The notes beneath the pieces were generated by a model, which worked only from the letters and a program-made list of their open reading frames with translations, did no database searches and had not been told where the DNA came from. From contig CABIWJ010000004.1 of assembly GCA_902362455.1 (NCBI GenBank), positions 154,133 through 218,132 on the forward strand: a DNA stretch of 64,000 nucleotides. The letters run 5' to 3'. The translations under genes were made by a program, and so were the position numbers. Each line of letters opens with the position of its first letter. The stretch's first letter is position 1. Origin of the DNA: Eubacteriaceae bacterium. GTDB lineage: Bacteria > Bacillota > Clostridia > Lachnospirales > Lachnospiraceae. This document shows positions 26,077 to 36,300 of this stretch, in pieces.

Positions 26077-27228
26077 ATGAAAAATATAGCAGTTCTTGGC
26101 TCAACTGGTTCTATTGGAACACAGACTCTTGAGATAGTAAGAGCAAATGATGATTTAAATGTTGTAAGCCTTGCAGCAGGAAGCAACATAGAAATGTTAG
26201 AAAAACAGATAAGAGAATTTAAACCACAGGTCGTATGTGTATACAACGAGAAAAAAGCGGAAGAATTAAAGATAAAAGTAAGTGATACTGATGTTAAAAT
26301 TGTAACAGGTATGGACGGTCTTATAGAAACAGCGGTAATTAAGACAGCAGATATTGTTCTTACAGCAGTTGTTGGAATGATTGGCATAAGACCTACAATT
26401 GCAGCAATTAAGGCGGGCAAGGATATAGCACTTGCTAATAAGGAAACACTTGTTACGGCAGGACACATTATTATACCGCTTGCAAAAGAATATGGAATTA
26501 GAATATTACCGGTAGACAGTGAACACAGTGCTATTTTTCAGTCATTACAGGGTAATAAAAAGAGTCAGTTAAGTAAGATCCTTTTAACAGCATCAGGTGG
26601 ACCTTTTAGAAATACACCTAAGGAAGACTTGAAGAATGTAACTGTTAAAGATGCATTAAAGCATCCGAACTGGTCAATGGGAAGAAAAATAACCATAGAT
26701 TCAGCTACAATGGTAAACAAAGGATTAGAAGTTATAGAAGCAAAGTGGCTCTTTGATGTAGATATTGATAATATTGAAGTAGTAGTCCAGCCACAGAGTC
26801 TTATTCATTCAATGGTAGAATATGTAGATGGTGGAATTATGGCACAGCTTGGAACTCCTGATATGAAACTTCCAATCCAGTATGCATTATTCTATCCTGA
26901 CAGACGCACGTTAGATGGTAAAAGAGTAAATTTCTTCGATATAGCAAATATTACATTCTTTAAGCCTGACAGGGATAAGTTCAAAGGCTTTGATTTAGCA
27001 TTCAAGGCAGGGAAGACAGGCGGCTCTTTGCCTACAATATATAATGCTGCAAATGAACTTGCAGTAAGCAAATTCCTTAATGAAGAAATAAGATTTCTGG
27101 ATATTCCGGAATTAATAGAAACGGCAATGAATAATCATAAAGTTATAGATAATCCGTCTCTTGAACAGATACTTGAGTCAGAGAAGGAAGCATATGAAAG
27201 TGTAAACATAGCATTATCTAAGCGATAA
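26077..27228 (+). CDS. dxr: 1-deoxy-D-xylulose 5-phosphate reductoisomerase
   Basis: A 383-residue NADPH enzyme, second step of the MEP isoprenoid pathway. NADPH loop IAVLGSTGSIGTQTLEI at the N-terminus; metal- and substrate-binding blocks LANKETLVTAG, PVDSEHSAIFQ, LTASGGPFR and HPNWSMGRKITIDSATM are intact. ATG 26077 lies behind GAGG (26067-26070) in the TAGAAATGAGGATTA context; the ATG at 26065 overlaps that site. ispG of the same pathway is two genes downstream. Confidence 0.97.
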   Translation: MKNIAVLGSTGSIGTQTLEIVRANDDLNVVSLAAGSNIEMLEKQIREFKPQVVCVYNEKKAEELKIKVSDTDVKIVTGMDGLIETAVIKTADIVLTAVVGMIGIRPTIAAIKAGKDIALANKETLVTAGHIIIPLAKEYGIRILPVDSEHSAIFQSLQGNKKSQLSKILLTASGGPFRNTPKEDLKNVTVKDALKHPNWSMGRKITIDSATMVNKGLEVIEAKWLFDVDIDNIEVVVQPQSLIHSMVEYVDGGIMAQLGTPDMKLPIQYALFYPDRRTLDGKRVNFFDIANITFFKPDRDKFKGFDLAFKAGKTGGSLPTIYNAANELAVSKFLNEEIRFLDIPELIETAMNNHKVIDNPSLEQILESEKEAYESVNIALSKR

Positions 27229-27303
27229 TAATGTTGTGTGTTTAGAAATAATGACATCATGTTAAATTTAAAATAATAACATATATTGGAGGGTAGATTT
27301 AGA

Positions 27304-28575
27304 ATGAGTATTATTTTATCATTAATAGTATTTAGTGTGCTGGTTCTTATTCATGAATTCGGACATTTTCTGTTAGCTAAGAAAAATGGCATCGGTGTTA
27401 CTGAATTCTCATTAGGAATGGGACCTAGAATTGTAAGTTTTAATAAAGGCGGAACCAGATATTCGTGGAAGCTAATTCCTTTTGGCGGTTCGTGTATGAT
27501 GGTAGGGGAAGATGATGAAAGTGAAAGAGAAGATGCATTTGGCAAAAAGTCCGTATGGGCAAGAATTTCAGTAGTTGCAGCAGGACCAATATTTAACTTT
27601 ATTCTTGCATTTGTGTTGTCAGTTGTATATATCGGATTAGAAGGATATGACCAGGCAACCGTAAATGTGGTAAATGAGGGTTATGCCGCTGAGTCAGCAG
27701 GACTTAAAGAGGGTGATGTAATTACAGAATATGATGGCAAGAAAATCGTAATATACAGAGATTTATGGTTGTACCAATACGTTAATCCTGTTGATAAGAA
27801 TCCTGTGAAGATTAAATATGAGAGAAATGGCAAAGAATATTCTACAACCATAACTCCTAACGAATATTACAGCATAGGTGTATCATATTATGCTGATGAT
27901 AACGAGTGTAAGATAACAGTTGTCAAAGATTCACCGATGGCTGATGCAGGTATTGAAAATGACGATATTATCACGGCCGTAAATGGTGAGAAGATAGGTT
28001 CAGGTAAAGAGCTTAATAAATATATGGCAGCTACTCCTATGGATGGTTCTGACATTAAGATAACTGTTAAACGAAACGGGGAAGAACACGAATATACTGT
28101 AACTCCTAAGAAAGCTGGATATACACAAGGCTTTGATTATGGAAAACGTGTGAAAGCTAATCCATTACAGGTTATCAGATACAGTTTTACAGAATTAAGA
28201 TATGATATGGAAGCTACATTTACAGGATTTAAGATGTTATTTACCGGTAAAGCAAGTAAAGATGATGTATCAGGTCCTGTGGGAATTGTTAAGATAGTTG
28301 GAGATTCGTATGAGCAGACTAAAGATTATGGTGCATATTATGTATTTTTACAGATTTCATATCTTGTAATTTTATTCAGTGTGAACTTAGGTGTACTAAA
28401 TCTGTTACCATTCCCGGCACTTGATGGTGGACGACTGGTATTTTTGTTTATCGAGGCTATCCGAGGTAAGGCAGTGCCGAAAGAGAAAGAAGCTATAGTA
28501 CATTTTGCAGGAATGATTATATTAATGCTTCTTATGGTACTGATACTGTTTAATGATATAAGTAAATTTTTCTAG
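27304..28575 (+). CDS. rseP: Site-2 membrane metalloprotease RseP
   Basis: A 424-residue intramembrane zinc protease. HEFGH (17-21) in the first membrane helix gives the zinc ligands and catalytic Glu; the third ligand motif LLPFPALDGG is near the C-terminus. Two PDZ-like domains lie between (around GYAAESAGLKEGDVI and SPMADAGIENDDIITAVNG). It would cleave anti-sigma factors or signal-peptide remnants. ATG 27304 follows GGAGGG (27288-27293). Confidence 0.94.
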   Translation: MSIILSLIVFSVLVLIHEFGHFLLAKKNGIGVTEFSLGMGPRIVSFNKGGTRYSWKLIPFGGSCMMVGEDDESEREDAFGKKSVWARISVVAAGPIFNFILAFVLSVVYIGLEGYDQATVNVVNEGYAAESAGLKEGDVITEYDGKKIVIYRDLWLYQYVNPVDKNPVKIKYERNGKEYSTTITPNEYYSIGVSYYADDNECKITVVKDSPMADAGIENDDIITAVNGEKIGSGKELNKYMAATPMDGSDIKITVKRNGEEHEYTVTPKKAGYTQGFDYGKRVKANPLQVIRYSFTELRYDMEATFTGFKMLFTGKASKDDVSGPVGIVKIVGDSYEQTKDYGAYYVFLQISYLVILFSVNLGVLNLLPFPALDGGRLVFLFIEAIRGKAVPKEKEAIVHFAGMIILMLLMVLILFNDISKFF

Positions 28576-28581
28576 ATAAAT

Positions 28582-28604
28582 GTCAGGGTATTGTATACCC
28601 TGAC
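28582..28604 (+). terminator. Hairpin between rseP and ispG
   Basis: A perfect 10-bp stem GTCAGGGTAT (28582-28591) / ATACCCTGAC (28595-28604) with a 3-base loop, 6 bases after the rseP stop. There is no T-run, so it is more likely an mRNA-end or processing hairpin than a strong terminator. Confidence 0.45.
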
Positions 28605-28699
28605 TAAGTCTGACTAAAAATATTTATAAAAATTAATAAGAATATTAACAAGAAAATTAACAGGAATATTAATATACGATATTAAGAAAAGAGGAAGTT

Positions 28700-29758
28700 A
28701 TGTTTCGTGATAATACAAAAGTAGTAAGAATAGGTGATAAAGTAATTGGTGGAGGCAATCCAATTCTTATCCAGTCAATGACTAATACTAAGACGGAAGA
28801 TGTGGCTGCAACTGTTAACCAGATTAAAGAGCTTACAATTGCAGGCTGTGACATAATAAGATGTGCTGTTCCAAATATGGAGGCGGCACTTGCATTTAAG
28901 GAGATTAAGAAGCAGATTTCCATTCCTATTGTGGCAGATATACATTTTGATTACAGACTTGCGATTGCTGCAATGGAGAATGGGGCGGATAAAATTAGAA
29001 TTAATCCCGGTAATATTGGTTCAATTGACAGAGTTAAAGCCGTAGTTGATGTTGCTAAGGAGAGAAATATTCCTATCAGAGTCGGTGTTAACAGTGGTTC
29101 ACTTGAGAAAGAGATATTAGAGAAATATGGACATGTAACAGCAGAGGGAATAGTTGAAAGTGCTTTAAATAAGGTGAAATTAATAGAAGACCTTGGCTAT
29201 GACAATCTGGTAATAAGTATTAAATCATCAGATGTCCTTATGTGTGTTAAAGCACATGAATTAATTGCCACTAAGACGAATTATCCACTGCATGTCGGTA
29301 TAACTGAATCAGGAACACTTTATTCAGGTAATATCAAATCATCAGTAGGACTTGGAATTATTCTGCATGAGGGAATCGGTGATACAATAAGAGTTTCGCT
29401 TACAGGTGCACCTGTAGAAGAGATTAAGACAGCTAATCTTATCTTGAAAACACTAGGAATTAGAAAAGGTGGAATAAGTGTTGTATCCTGTCCTACCTGT
29501 GGAAGAACACAGATAGATTTAATCTCACTTGCTAATAAAGTAGAGAAAATCGTAGAAAAATATAATGCGGACCTGAAAGTTGCAGTAATGGGTTGTGCGG
29601 TTAATGGACCGGGAGAAGCTAAGGAAGCAGATTTAGGTATTGCAGGTGGAAAAGGTGAAGGATTGATTATTAAAAAAGGTGAGATAATTAAGAAAGTACC
29701 TGAAAGCTCATTATTAGCTGAATTTGAAGAAGAACTTAAGACTATGTGCGGACATTAA
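28700..29758 (+). CDS. ispG: 4-hydroxy-3-methylbut-2-en-1-yl diphosphate synthase
   Basis: A 352-residue [4Fe-4S] enzyme of the MEP pathway. A TIM-barrel N-part (IQSMTNTKTEDVAATVNQI, then CDIIRCAVP and VADIHFDYRLA) is followed by the cluster domain with CPTCGRTQIDL and VMGCAVNGPGEAKEAD, which supply the three Cys and one Glu ligands. This is the normal short bacterial form. The ATG follows AGAGGAAG. Confidence 0.97.
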   Translation: MFRDNTKVVRIGDKVIGGGNPILIQSMTNTKTEDVAATVNQIKELTIAGCDIIRCAVPNMEAALAFKEIKKQISIPIVADIHFDYRLAIAAMENGADKIRINPGNIGSIDRVKAVVDVAKERNIPIRVGVNSGSLEKEILEKYGHVTAEGIVESALNKVKLIEDLGYDNLVISIKSSDVLMCVKAHELIATKTNYPLHVGITESGTLYSGNIKSSVGLGIILHEGIGDTIRVSLTGAPVEEIKTANLILKTLGIRKGGISVVSCPTCGRTQIDLISLANKVEKIVEKYNADLKVAVMGCAVNGPGEAKEADLGIAGGKGEGLIIKKGEIIKKVPESSLLAEFEEELKTMCGH

Positions 29759-29874
29759 TTTTTTAAAAGGTGTCGTCTAAGTAAATATATTAAAATATTA
29801 GAAATATAAGCCTATTACAGGCAGCAAAAGAAGTTAATAACATAGGCAAGCAGTAGATGAAAGGTTGAGAAATT

Positions 29875-32800
29875 TTGGAAAGCAAAAGGTTTTTTGAAGT
29901 TTTTGATGGCATAAAAGTAGACGAAGAATTGTTAGAACTCTTTAGTGATATTATGGTTAAGCGAATAGTTAATAACCGTGCTAAGAGTTCTATTCGCATT
30001 TATATAGAGAGTAACAGGTTAATACATAAATCAGATATATATAAGATAGAGAAAGCTGTTGCTTCAATGTTTAATGGCAGACTTTCAGTAAAAATCATTG
30101 AACATTATAATTTATCAAGCCAGTATAATTCCGAGAATTTATTTAATATGTATAAGGATAGTATTATGCTTGAATTGTATAATTACAGCATAATGGAGTA
30201 TAGCATTTTAAATAAAGCAGAGATTACATTTGATAATGATATTATGAATATTAAGCTAGATGATACGGTTATTGCTGAAGAGAAATCATCTGAATTAAAG
30301 AGAATCTTAGAGAAAATATTTAATGAAAGATGTGGAATAACCACGGAGGTCAGATATAATTTTGAGGAAGTTACCGAGCTTAAATATGAAAAGATTAATG
30401 AATTAAAGATGCAGCAGGAGGTTGCATCTATTATTTCTAATATAAAAAGCAGTAAAAGTAATAAAAATGCTGATGCTGTTACAAATGGCCAGAGCGATGA
30501 AAAATTACCAAAGTCAGATAAGGTTAAAAATGATAATTCTATAGCAGATAAAAAGAATAATAATTCTAATAACTCTAATGGCAACGGTTATGATAAATCT
30601 GAAGGTGGCTTTAAGAAGAGAGAGGGAGGCTTTAACAGAAGTTTTAGACGTTCAGATAATCCGGATGTCTTATATGGCAGAGACTTTGAGGGACAGAGTA
30701 TTACTCTTCGTGAAATTGAGGGAGAGATGGGAGAAGTAATAGTCCGAGGACAGGTAATTGATATAGAAGAACGTCCAATAAGAAATGAGAGAACTATTCT
30801 TAGCATTGTTATATCAGATTTCACAGATTCAATTGTTATTAAACTGTTTATGCACGATGAGAATCTTAAAGAGTTTATGGATAAAGTCAAAAAGGGAATG
30901 TTTATCAAAGTAAAGGGAATCACCACAGTTGATAAGTTTGATAATGATTTGATTATTAATTCAGTATCAGGAATTATGAAGATTTCAGACTTTACGGTTA
31001 AGAGATTAGATACAAGTGTTGAGAAAAGAGTTGAACTCCATTGTCATACGAAGTTAAGTGATATGGATGGTGTGGCTGATGTTAAGGATCTGATTGCAAG
31101 AGCGAAAGAATGGGGACATACTGCGATGGCAATTACTGACCATGGTGTGGTCCAGGGTTTCACAGAAGCGTGGCATGCACTTCAGAAATTAGAAGGTAAG
31201 TTCAGTTTCAAAGAAATGTTTGACTTCAAGATGATATATGGAGTTGAGGCATATTTAGTAGATGATTTAAAGACAGTTGTAACTAATTCTAAGAATCAGA
31301 GTCTTGATGATGATTATGTTGTATTTGATATTGAGACCACAGGTTTCAGTCCGTTATATAATAAGATAATTGAAATCGGAGCTGTTAAGGTGTCTAAAGG
31401 GGAAATTGTTGATAAATTCAGCACATTTGTTAATCCTGAAGAACCTATTCCATATAGAATAGAGCAGCTTACCAGTATAAATGATGGTATGGTAATTGAT
31501 GCACCTGCAATAGATAAAATTCTCCCTGAATTTCTTAAGTTCTGTGAGGGTGCAGTAATGGTGGCACATAATGCAGATTTCGATATGAGCTTTATAATAA
31601 GTGAGGGTAAGAAACTTGGTATAGAAAGAGATTACACTATTGTGGATACTGTTGCACTTGCTAGAATGTTACTGCCTCATATCAGTAAATATAAGTTAGA
31701 TAATGTAGCTAAAGCATTGAATGTATCATTAGAGAATCACCATAGAGCTGTTGATGATGCAGGCTGTACAGCAGAAATCTTCGTTAAATTCATAGAGATG
31801 TTAAAGGTAAGGGATATATTTACCCTTGACGGAATAAATGAAATGGGAACTACAAGTGTGGAGAGAATTAAGAAGCTTCCAACCCATCATGCAATTATAT
31901 TAGCGACTAACGAAGTGGGACGAGTACATCTGTATGAGCTTATTTCTAATTCAAATATAGAATATTTCAACAGACAGCCAAGAATACCTAAGAGTGATTA
32001 TTTAAAGCATAAAGAGGGACTTATTATAGGTTCTGCCTGCGAAGCAGGAGAGCTATACCAGGCGTTAGTCGGTGGCAAAAGCGAAGAAGAGATTACAAGA
32101 TTAGTAGAATTCTATGATTACCTTGAGATACAACCTATTGGCAATAACGAATTCATGTTAGAAAGTGATAAATATTCAGTAACTACTATTGAAGAATTAC
32201 AGGATATAAACAGAAGAATTGTTAAATTAGGTGAACAGTTTAATAAGTTAGTTGTAGCTACCTGTGATGTGCATTTTCTAGATCCTCAGGACGAGGTGTA
32301 CAGAAGAATTATAATGGCATGCAAGGGCTTTAAAGATGCAGATAAACAAGCTCCTTTGTATTTCAGAAGTACTGACGAAATGCTAGAGGAATTCAAATAT
32401 TTAGGAACTGATAAGGCATATGAAGTTGTAGTTACTAATACAAATAAGATTGCAGATATGGTTGAGAATATGTTCCCGGTCTGTCCTGATAAATGTCCTC
32501 CTGTAATCGAGAATTCCGACCAGATTCTAAGAGATATCTGTTATGATACGGCACATAAAATGTATGGCGAAAATCTTCCTGAAATAGTTACTGAGAGATT
32601 AGAGCGTGAGCTTAATTCAATTATTTCAAATGGTTTCGCAGTTATGTATATTATTGCACAGAAGCTTGTGTGGAAATCAAATGAGGACGGCTACCTTGTT
32701 GGTTCGAGAGGTTCAGTTGGTTCTTCGTTCGTTGCGACAATGGCAGGTATAACGGAGGTTAATCCTCTAAGCCCACATTATTACTGTAAGAAATGTCATT

Positions 32801-34395
32801 TTTATGATTTTGATTCACCGGAGGTTAAGAAATATACCGGTGGTGCAGGTTGTGATATGCCTGACAGGAAGTGTCCTGACTGTGGTGAAGAATTAGTTAA
32901 GGCAGGATTTGACATACCATTTGAGACTTTCTTAGGTTTCAAGGGTAATAAAGAGCCGGATATTGACCTTAACTTCTCCGGTGAATATCAGAGTAAGGCA
33001 CATGAATATACGGAAGTTATCTTTGGTAAGGGACAGACTTTCAGAGCAGGAACAATCGGTACAGTTGCCGAGAAAACCGCTGAAGCATATGTTAGAAAAT
33101 ATTGTGAAGAGCGTGGAATTAAGAAGAGAAGATGTGAAGTAACAAGAATTTCTAAAGGCTGTACGGGAGTCAGAAGAACAACCGGACAGCATCCAGGAGG
33201 AATTATAGTTCTTCCAATCGGACATAACATTAATACATTTACACCGGTACAACATCCTGCAAATGATATGACGACTAAGACGGTAACGACACATTTCGAT
33301 TACCATTCAATTGACCATAACCTTTTGAAACTTGATATTCTCGGACACGATGATCCTACGATGATAAGAATGTTAGAGGATATTACGGGCTTAGATGCTA
33401 AGAATATCCCGCTTGATAATAAAGAGGTTATGTCATTATTTGCAAGTACAGAAGCACTTGGAATTAAGCCTGAAGATATCGGCGGATGTCCGTTAGGTGC
33501 ACTTGGAATACCTGAGTTTGGTACAGATTTTGTTATCCAGATGCTTATAGATACTAAGCCACAGACTTTCTCTGATTTAGTAAGAATCTCGGGATTGTCA
33601 CATGGTACAGATGTATGGCTTAACAATGCACAAACCGTTATCTTAAATGGTGATGCTACGATTTCTACAGCTATTTGTACCCGAGATGATATTATGATAT
33701 ATCTTATTAATAAAGGTTTAGAGTCCGAGCAGTCATTTACCATTATGGAATCCGTCCGTAAAGGTAAGGGACTTAAGCCGGAATGGATTGAAGAAATGAA
33801 GAAACATGATGTTCCGCAATGGTACATAGATTCATGTCTTAAGATTAAATATATGTTCCCTAAGGCACATGCGGCAGCATACGTTATGATGGCTTACAGA
33901 ATTGCATATTTCAAGGTGTTTTATCCGCTGGCATATTATGCGGCATATTTCAGCATAAGAGCATCGGCATTCAGCTATGAATATATGTGTATGGGACGTG
34001 AACGTCTTGAATATTATATGGCAGATTTTAAGAAACGTAAGGAAACAAAACAGCTAAGTAATAAAGAAGAGGATATGCTTAAGGATATGAAACTTGTTCA
34101 GGAAATGTATGCAAGAGGCTTTGAATTCGAACCGATAGATTTATACAGAGTTGCTGCACATAAATTCCAGATTTTCGGTAACAAATTAATGCCTGCATTA
34201 AGTACAATCGAGGGAATGGGAGACAAGGCGGCGGATGCGGTAGTAGATGCTGCACTAGACGGACCATTCTTATCAAAAGATGATTTAAGAGAGCGTTCGA
34301 AAGCAAGTAAGACGGTTGTAGATTTAATGGATGATTTAGGAATACTTGGAGATATTCCTGAGTCCAACCAGATTTCATTATTCGATTTTATGTAG
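29875..34395 (+). CDS. polC: DNA polymerase III alpha subunit, PolC type
   Basis: A 1506-residue Gram-positive replicative polymerase. Order: N-terminal domain (1 to about 165), a disordered Lys/Asn/Ser-rich linker (about 195-260), an OB fold (about 275-380), a PHP domain beginning at VELHCHTKLSDMDG (about 386), a DEDD proofreading exonuclease inserted from VVFDIETTGFSP (about 482), then the zinc ribbon (CKKCHFYDF...CPDCGEEL) and the palm with PDIDLNFSGEYQ (about 1027). The TTG start is backed by AAAGG at 29860-29864. The enzyme looks complete and closes the pyrH-polC operon. Confidence 0.97.
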   Translation: MESKRFFEVFDGIKVDEELLELFSDIMVKRIVNNRAKSSIRIYIESNRLIHKSDIYKIEKAVASMFNGRLSVKIIEHYNLSSQYNSENLFNMYKDSIMLELYNYSIMEYSILNKAEITFDNDIMNIKLDDTVIAEEKSSELKRILEKIFNERCGITTEVRYNFEEVTELKYEKINELKMQQEVASIISNIKSSKSNKNADAVTNGQSDEKLPKSDKVKNDNSIADKKNNNSNNSNGNGYDKSEGGFKKREGGFNRSFRRSDNPDVLYGRDFEGQSITLREIEGEMGEVIVRGQVIDIEERPIRNERTILSIVISDFTDSIVIKLFMHDENLKEFMDKVKKGMFIKVKGITTVDKFDNDLIINSVSGIMKISDFTVKRLDTSVEKRVELHCHTKLSDMDGVADVKDLIARAKEWGHTAMAITDHGVVQGFTEAWHALQKLEGKFSFKEMFDFKMIYGVEAYLVDDLKTVVTNSKNQSLDDDYVVFDIETTGFSPLYNKIIEIGAVKVSKGEIVDKFSTFVNPEEPIPYRIEQLTSINDGMVIDAPAIDKILPEFLKFCEGAVMVAHNADFDMSFIISEGKKLGIERDYTIVDTVALARMLLPHISKYKLDNVAKALNVSLENHHRAVDDAGCTAEIFVKFIEMLKVRDIFTLDGINEMGTTSVERIKKLPTHHAIILATNEVGRVHLYELISNSNIEYFNRQPRIPKSDYLKHKEGLIIGSACEAGELYQALVGGKSEEEITRLVEFYDYLEIQPIGNNEFMLESDKYSVTTIEELQDINRRIVKLGEQFNKLVVATCDVHFLDPQDEVYRRIIMACKGFKDADKQAPLYFRSTDEMLEEFKYLGTDKAYEVVVTNTNKIADMVENMFPVCPDKCPPVIENSDQILRDICYDTAHKMYGENLPEIVTERLERELNSIISNGFAVMYIIAQKLVWKSNEDGYLVGSRGSVGSSFVATMAGITEVNPLSPHYYCKKCHFYDFDSPEVKKYTGGAGCDMPDRKCPDCGEELVKAGFDIPFETFLGFKGNKEPDIDLNFSGEYQSKAHEYTEVIFGKGQTFRAGTIGTVAEKTAEAYVRKYCEERGIKKRRCEVTRISKGCTGVRRTTGQHPGGIIVLPIGHNINTFTPVQHPANDMTTKTVTTHFDYHSIDHNLLKLDILGHDDPTMIRMLEDITGLDAKNIPLDNKEVMSLFASTEALGIKPEDIGGCPLGALGIPEFGTDFVIQMLIDTKPQTFSDLVRISGLSHGTDVWLNNAQTVILNGDATISTAICTRDDIMIYLINKGLESEQSFTIMESVRKGKGLKPEWIEEMKKHDVPQWYIDSCLKIKYMFPKAHAAAYVMMAYRIAYFKVFYPLAYYAAYFSIRASAFSYEYMCMGRERLEYYMADFKKRKETKQLSNKEEDMLKDMKLVQEMYARGFEFEPIDLYRVAAHKFQIFGNKLMPALSTIEGMGDKAADAVVDAALDGPFLSKDDLRERSKASKTVVDLMDDLGILGDIPESNQISLFDFM

Positions 34396-34440
34396 TGAAA
34401 TATGAATAAACTTTAATAAATTAAAAGGTAATAAAATACA

Positions 34441-35184
34441 ATGAATAAAGAGCAGTTTGAATCAGCTAAAAACAAAATAATCGGAATTAAACGAAACAGA
34501 AATGGAATAGGAACCCTTAGTGAGAAAACAGTTCACGCAATTCTTAAGAATTACTATGAGCCTGATGAGGATTACCATGAAATTCCAGTAAACGGTTATG
34601 TTGCAGATATCTACAGAGATGGAAATATCATAGAGATTCAGACTGCTAATTTTAATAAATTAAGAAATAAACTTGATGTCTTTCTTAATGATTATCAGGT
34701 AACGGTGGTATATCCGATGCCATATATCAAGTGGCTTAGCTGGTTAGATGAAGAGACTGGTTACATCGGTCCTAAACGTAAATCACCTAAGAAAGGTAAT
34801 CCATATGAAGCATTTTATCAGTTATATAAGATAAAAAGTTATCTGACCAATCCTAATATACGGATTAAAATTATTATGATGAATATGGAGGAAATAAGAC
34901 TTCTAAATGGCTGGAGTAAGGATAAGAAGAAAGGCTCAAGCAGATTTGACAGAATTCCTACAGAGATTGTAGAAGAGATTGACTTATACAGTTTAGAAGA
35001 TTATATGCAGATGGTACCGATAGAATTAGCAGAAACATTTTGCTCGAAAGATTATGCTAAGGCATCTCATCTAAGCATCGGAATGGCACAGACCGCACTT
35101 AATATTCTTACATATACAGGGACAGTTAAGAGAATCGGCAAACGTGGCAATGAAATTCTGTATAACATAAATGAAAATGTATGA
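34441..35184 (+). CDS. Unknown protein with possible PD-(D/E)xK-like core
   Basis: A 247-residue soluble protein, 45 bases after polC and probably co-transcribed. Around residues 45-65, GYVADIYRDGNIIEIQTANF has the spacing of a nuclease-fold active site (Asp, then hydrophobic-Glu-x-Gln), and LSEKTVHAILKNYYEP upstream fits the leading helix. The C-terminal 60 residues (FCSKDYAKASHLSIGMAQTA, then GTVKRIGKRGNEILYNI) resemble a winged helix. I do not recognise a named family. A DNA-processing role beside PolC is inference. AAAGG lies 13 bases upstream of the ATG, a loose spacing. Confidence 0.6.
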   Translation: MNKEQFESAKNKIIGIKRNRNGIGTLSEKTVHAILKNYYEPDEDYHEIPVNGYVADIYRDGNIIEIQTANFNKLRNKLDVFLNDYQVTVVYPMPYIKWLSWLDEETGYIGPKRKSPKKGNPYEAFYQLYKIKSYLTNPNIRIKIIMMNMEEIRLLNGWSKDKKKGSSRFDRIPTEIVEEIDLYSLEDYMQMVPIELAETFCSKDYAKASHLSIGMAQTALNILTYTGTVKRIGKRGNEILYNINENV

Positions 35185-35221
35185 AATGAACGATAAAAAT
35201 GTATAAAATGCACAGTTTTTA

Positions 35222-35250
35222 TTGCTAAAAACACGAAAAAATGGTAAAAT
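35222..35250 (+). promoter_or_regulatory. Promoter of the DHH phosphoesterase gene
   Basis: TTGCTA (35222-35227), 17 bases, TAAAAT (35245-35250) with extended -10 TG at 35242-35243. The leader of about 110 bases holds two hairpins: ACTATCATT (35313-35321) / AATGATAGT (35327-35335), and ATACTG (35337-35342) / CAGTAT (35349-35354). Confidence 0.6.
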
Positions 35251-35327
35251 TGTTGTATGTTCAGTTGGTATTACATACACTGGAAATATCTGAAAATAAT
35301 CGTGGAAAGGAGACTATCATTATATAA

Positions 35328-35372
35328 ATGATAGTGATACTGTTTATGCAGTATTATGGGTGTAGATTATGA
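35328..35372 (+). CDS. Possible 14-codon leader peptide before the DHH gene
   Basis: ATG 35328 opens a short frame (MIVILFMQYYGCRL) whose TGA overlaps the ATG of the next gene (ATGA). A strong GGAAAGGAGA lies upstream, but 15 bases away, longer than ideal. It may couple translation or be chance. Confidence 0.25.
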   Translation: MIVILFMQYYGCRL

Positions 35373-36286
35373 GATTAATAACAAGATCTGATTTTGACGG
35401 ATTAGCTTGTGCTGTATTTTTAAAAGAGGCTGGAATTATTGACAGTTATAAATTCGCTCATCCAAAAGATTTACAGGATGGACTCATAGAAGTAACTAAA
35501 GATGACTGCCTTGCAAATGTTCCATTTGTAGAGGGCTGCGGATTATGGTTTGACCATCATTCAAGCGAGCAGGAGAGAAATGCTTATAAAGGTAAGTATG
35601 AAGGCTGTTCAAAGTCAAGTCCAAGTGCAGCACACGTTGTATATGATTATTATGGAGGTAAAGAAAGATTTCCTAGATTTGATGACTTATTAGCAGCAGT
35701 TGACAAGGTAGATTCAGCTAATCTTACAAAGGATGAGATATTAAATCCTACTGACTGGGTTCTTTTAGGATTTATAATGGATCCAAGAACAGGTCTTGGA
35801 AGATTCAGAAACTTCACTATAAGTAATTACCAATTAATGGAGAAATTAATTGACTGGTGCAGAGAGATGACAATAGATGAGATAATGAATATTCCTGATA
35901 TTGTTGAAAGAAAAGAATTATATTTTGAACAGACGGAGAAGTTCATAGATATGATTAAGGATAATACTGTTTTAAGAGATAAAGTTATTATTACAGATTT
36001 GAGAGGTCAGGAGACAATCTATACAGGCAACAGATTTGTAATATACAGTTTATATCCCGAAGCTAATATATCCTGCTGGATAGTATCCGGTAAAGGTGGA
36101 CAGGGTTGCTCTTGTGCTGTAGGTTACAGTGTTCTTAATAAGACAAGTAACGTAGATGTCGGAGCATTAATGCTTAAATATGGTGGCGGCGGTCACAAAG
36201 TAGTAGGAACATGCCAGTTCTCGGATGAGAAAATGGAGGAAATGATTCCAAAATTATTAGATGAACTTACAGAATTAAACAGATAA
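35369..36286 (+). CDS. DHH-family phosphoesterase
   Basis: A 305-residue protein. Metal-binding motifs of the DHH superfamily are present: TRSDFDGLACA near the start, LWFDHHSSE (about 58), and DKVDSANL. The C-terminal DHHA1-type substrate loop is KYGGGGHKVVGTCQF. The family includes oligoribonuclease/pAp phosphatase, cyclic-di-AMP hydrolases and exopolyphosphatases; this short soluble form without PAS or GGDEF domains cannot be assigned a substrate. GGGTG lies six bases upstream of the ATG. It has its own promoter at 35222. Confidence 0.8.
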   Translation: MRLITRSDFDGLACAVFLKEAGIIDSYKFAHPKDLQDGLIEVTKDDCLANVPFVEGCGLWFDHHSSEQERNAYKGKYEGCSKSSPSAAHVVYDYYGGKERFPRFDDLLAAVDKVDSANLTKDEILNPTDWVLLGFIMDPRTGLGRFRNFTISNYQLMEKLIDWCREMTIDEIMNIPDIVERKELYFEQTEKFIDMIKDNTVLRDKVIITDLRGQETIYTGNRFVIYSLYPEANISCWIVSGKGGQGCSCAVGYSVLNKTSNVDVGALMLKYGGGGHKVVGTCQFSDEKMEEMIPKLLDELTELNR

Positions 36287-36300
36287 TTACTAGTGGTTTT

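Noticed and set aside
33300..33827. 175-codon minus-strand frame in polC
   Set aside because: Shadow of a highly conserved polC segment; no start signals.
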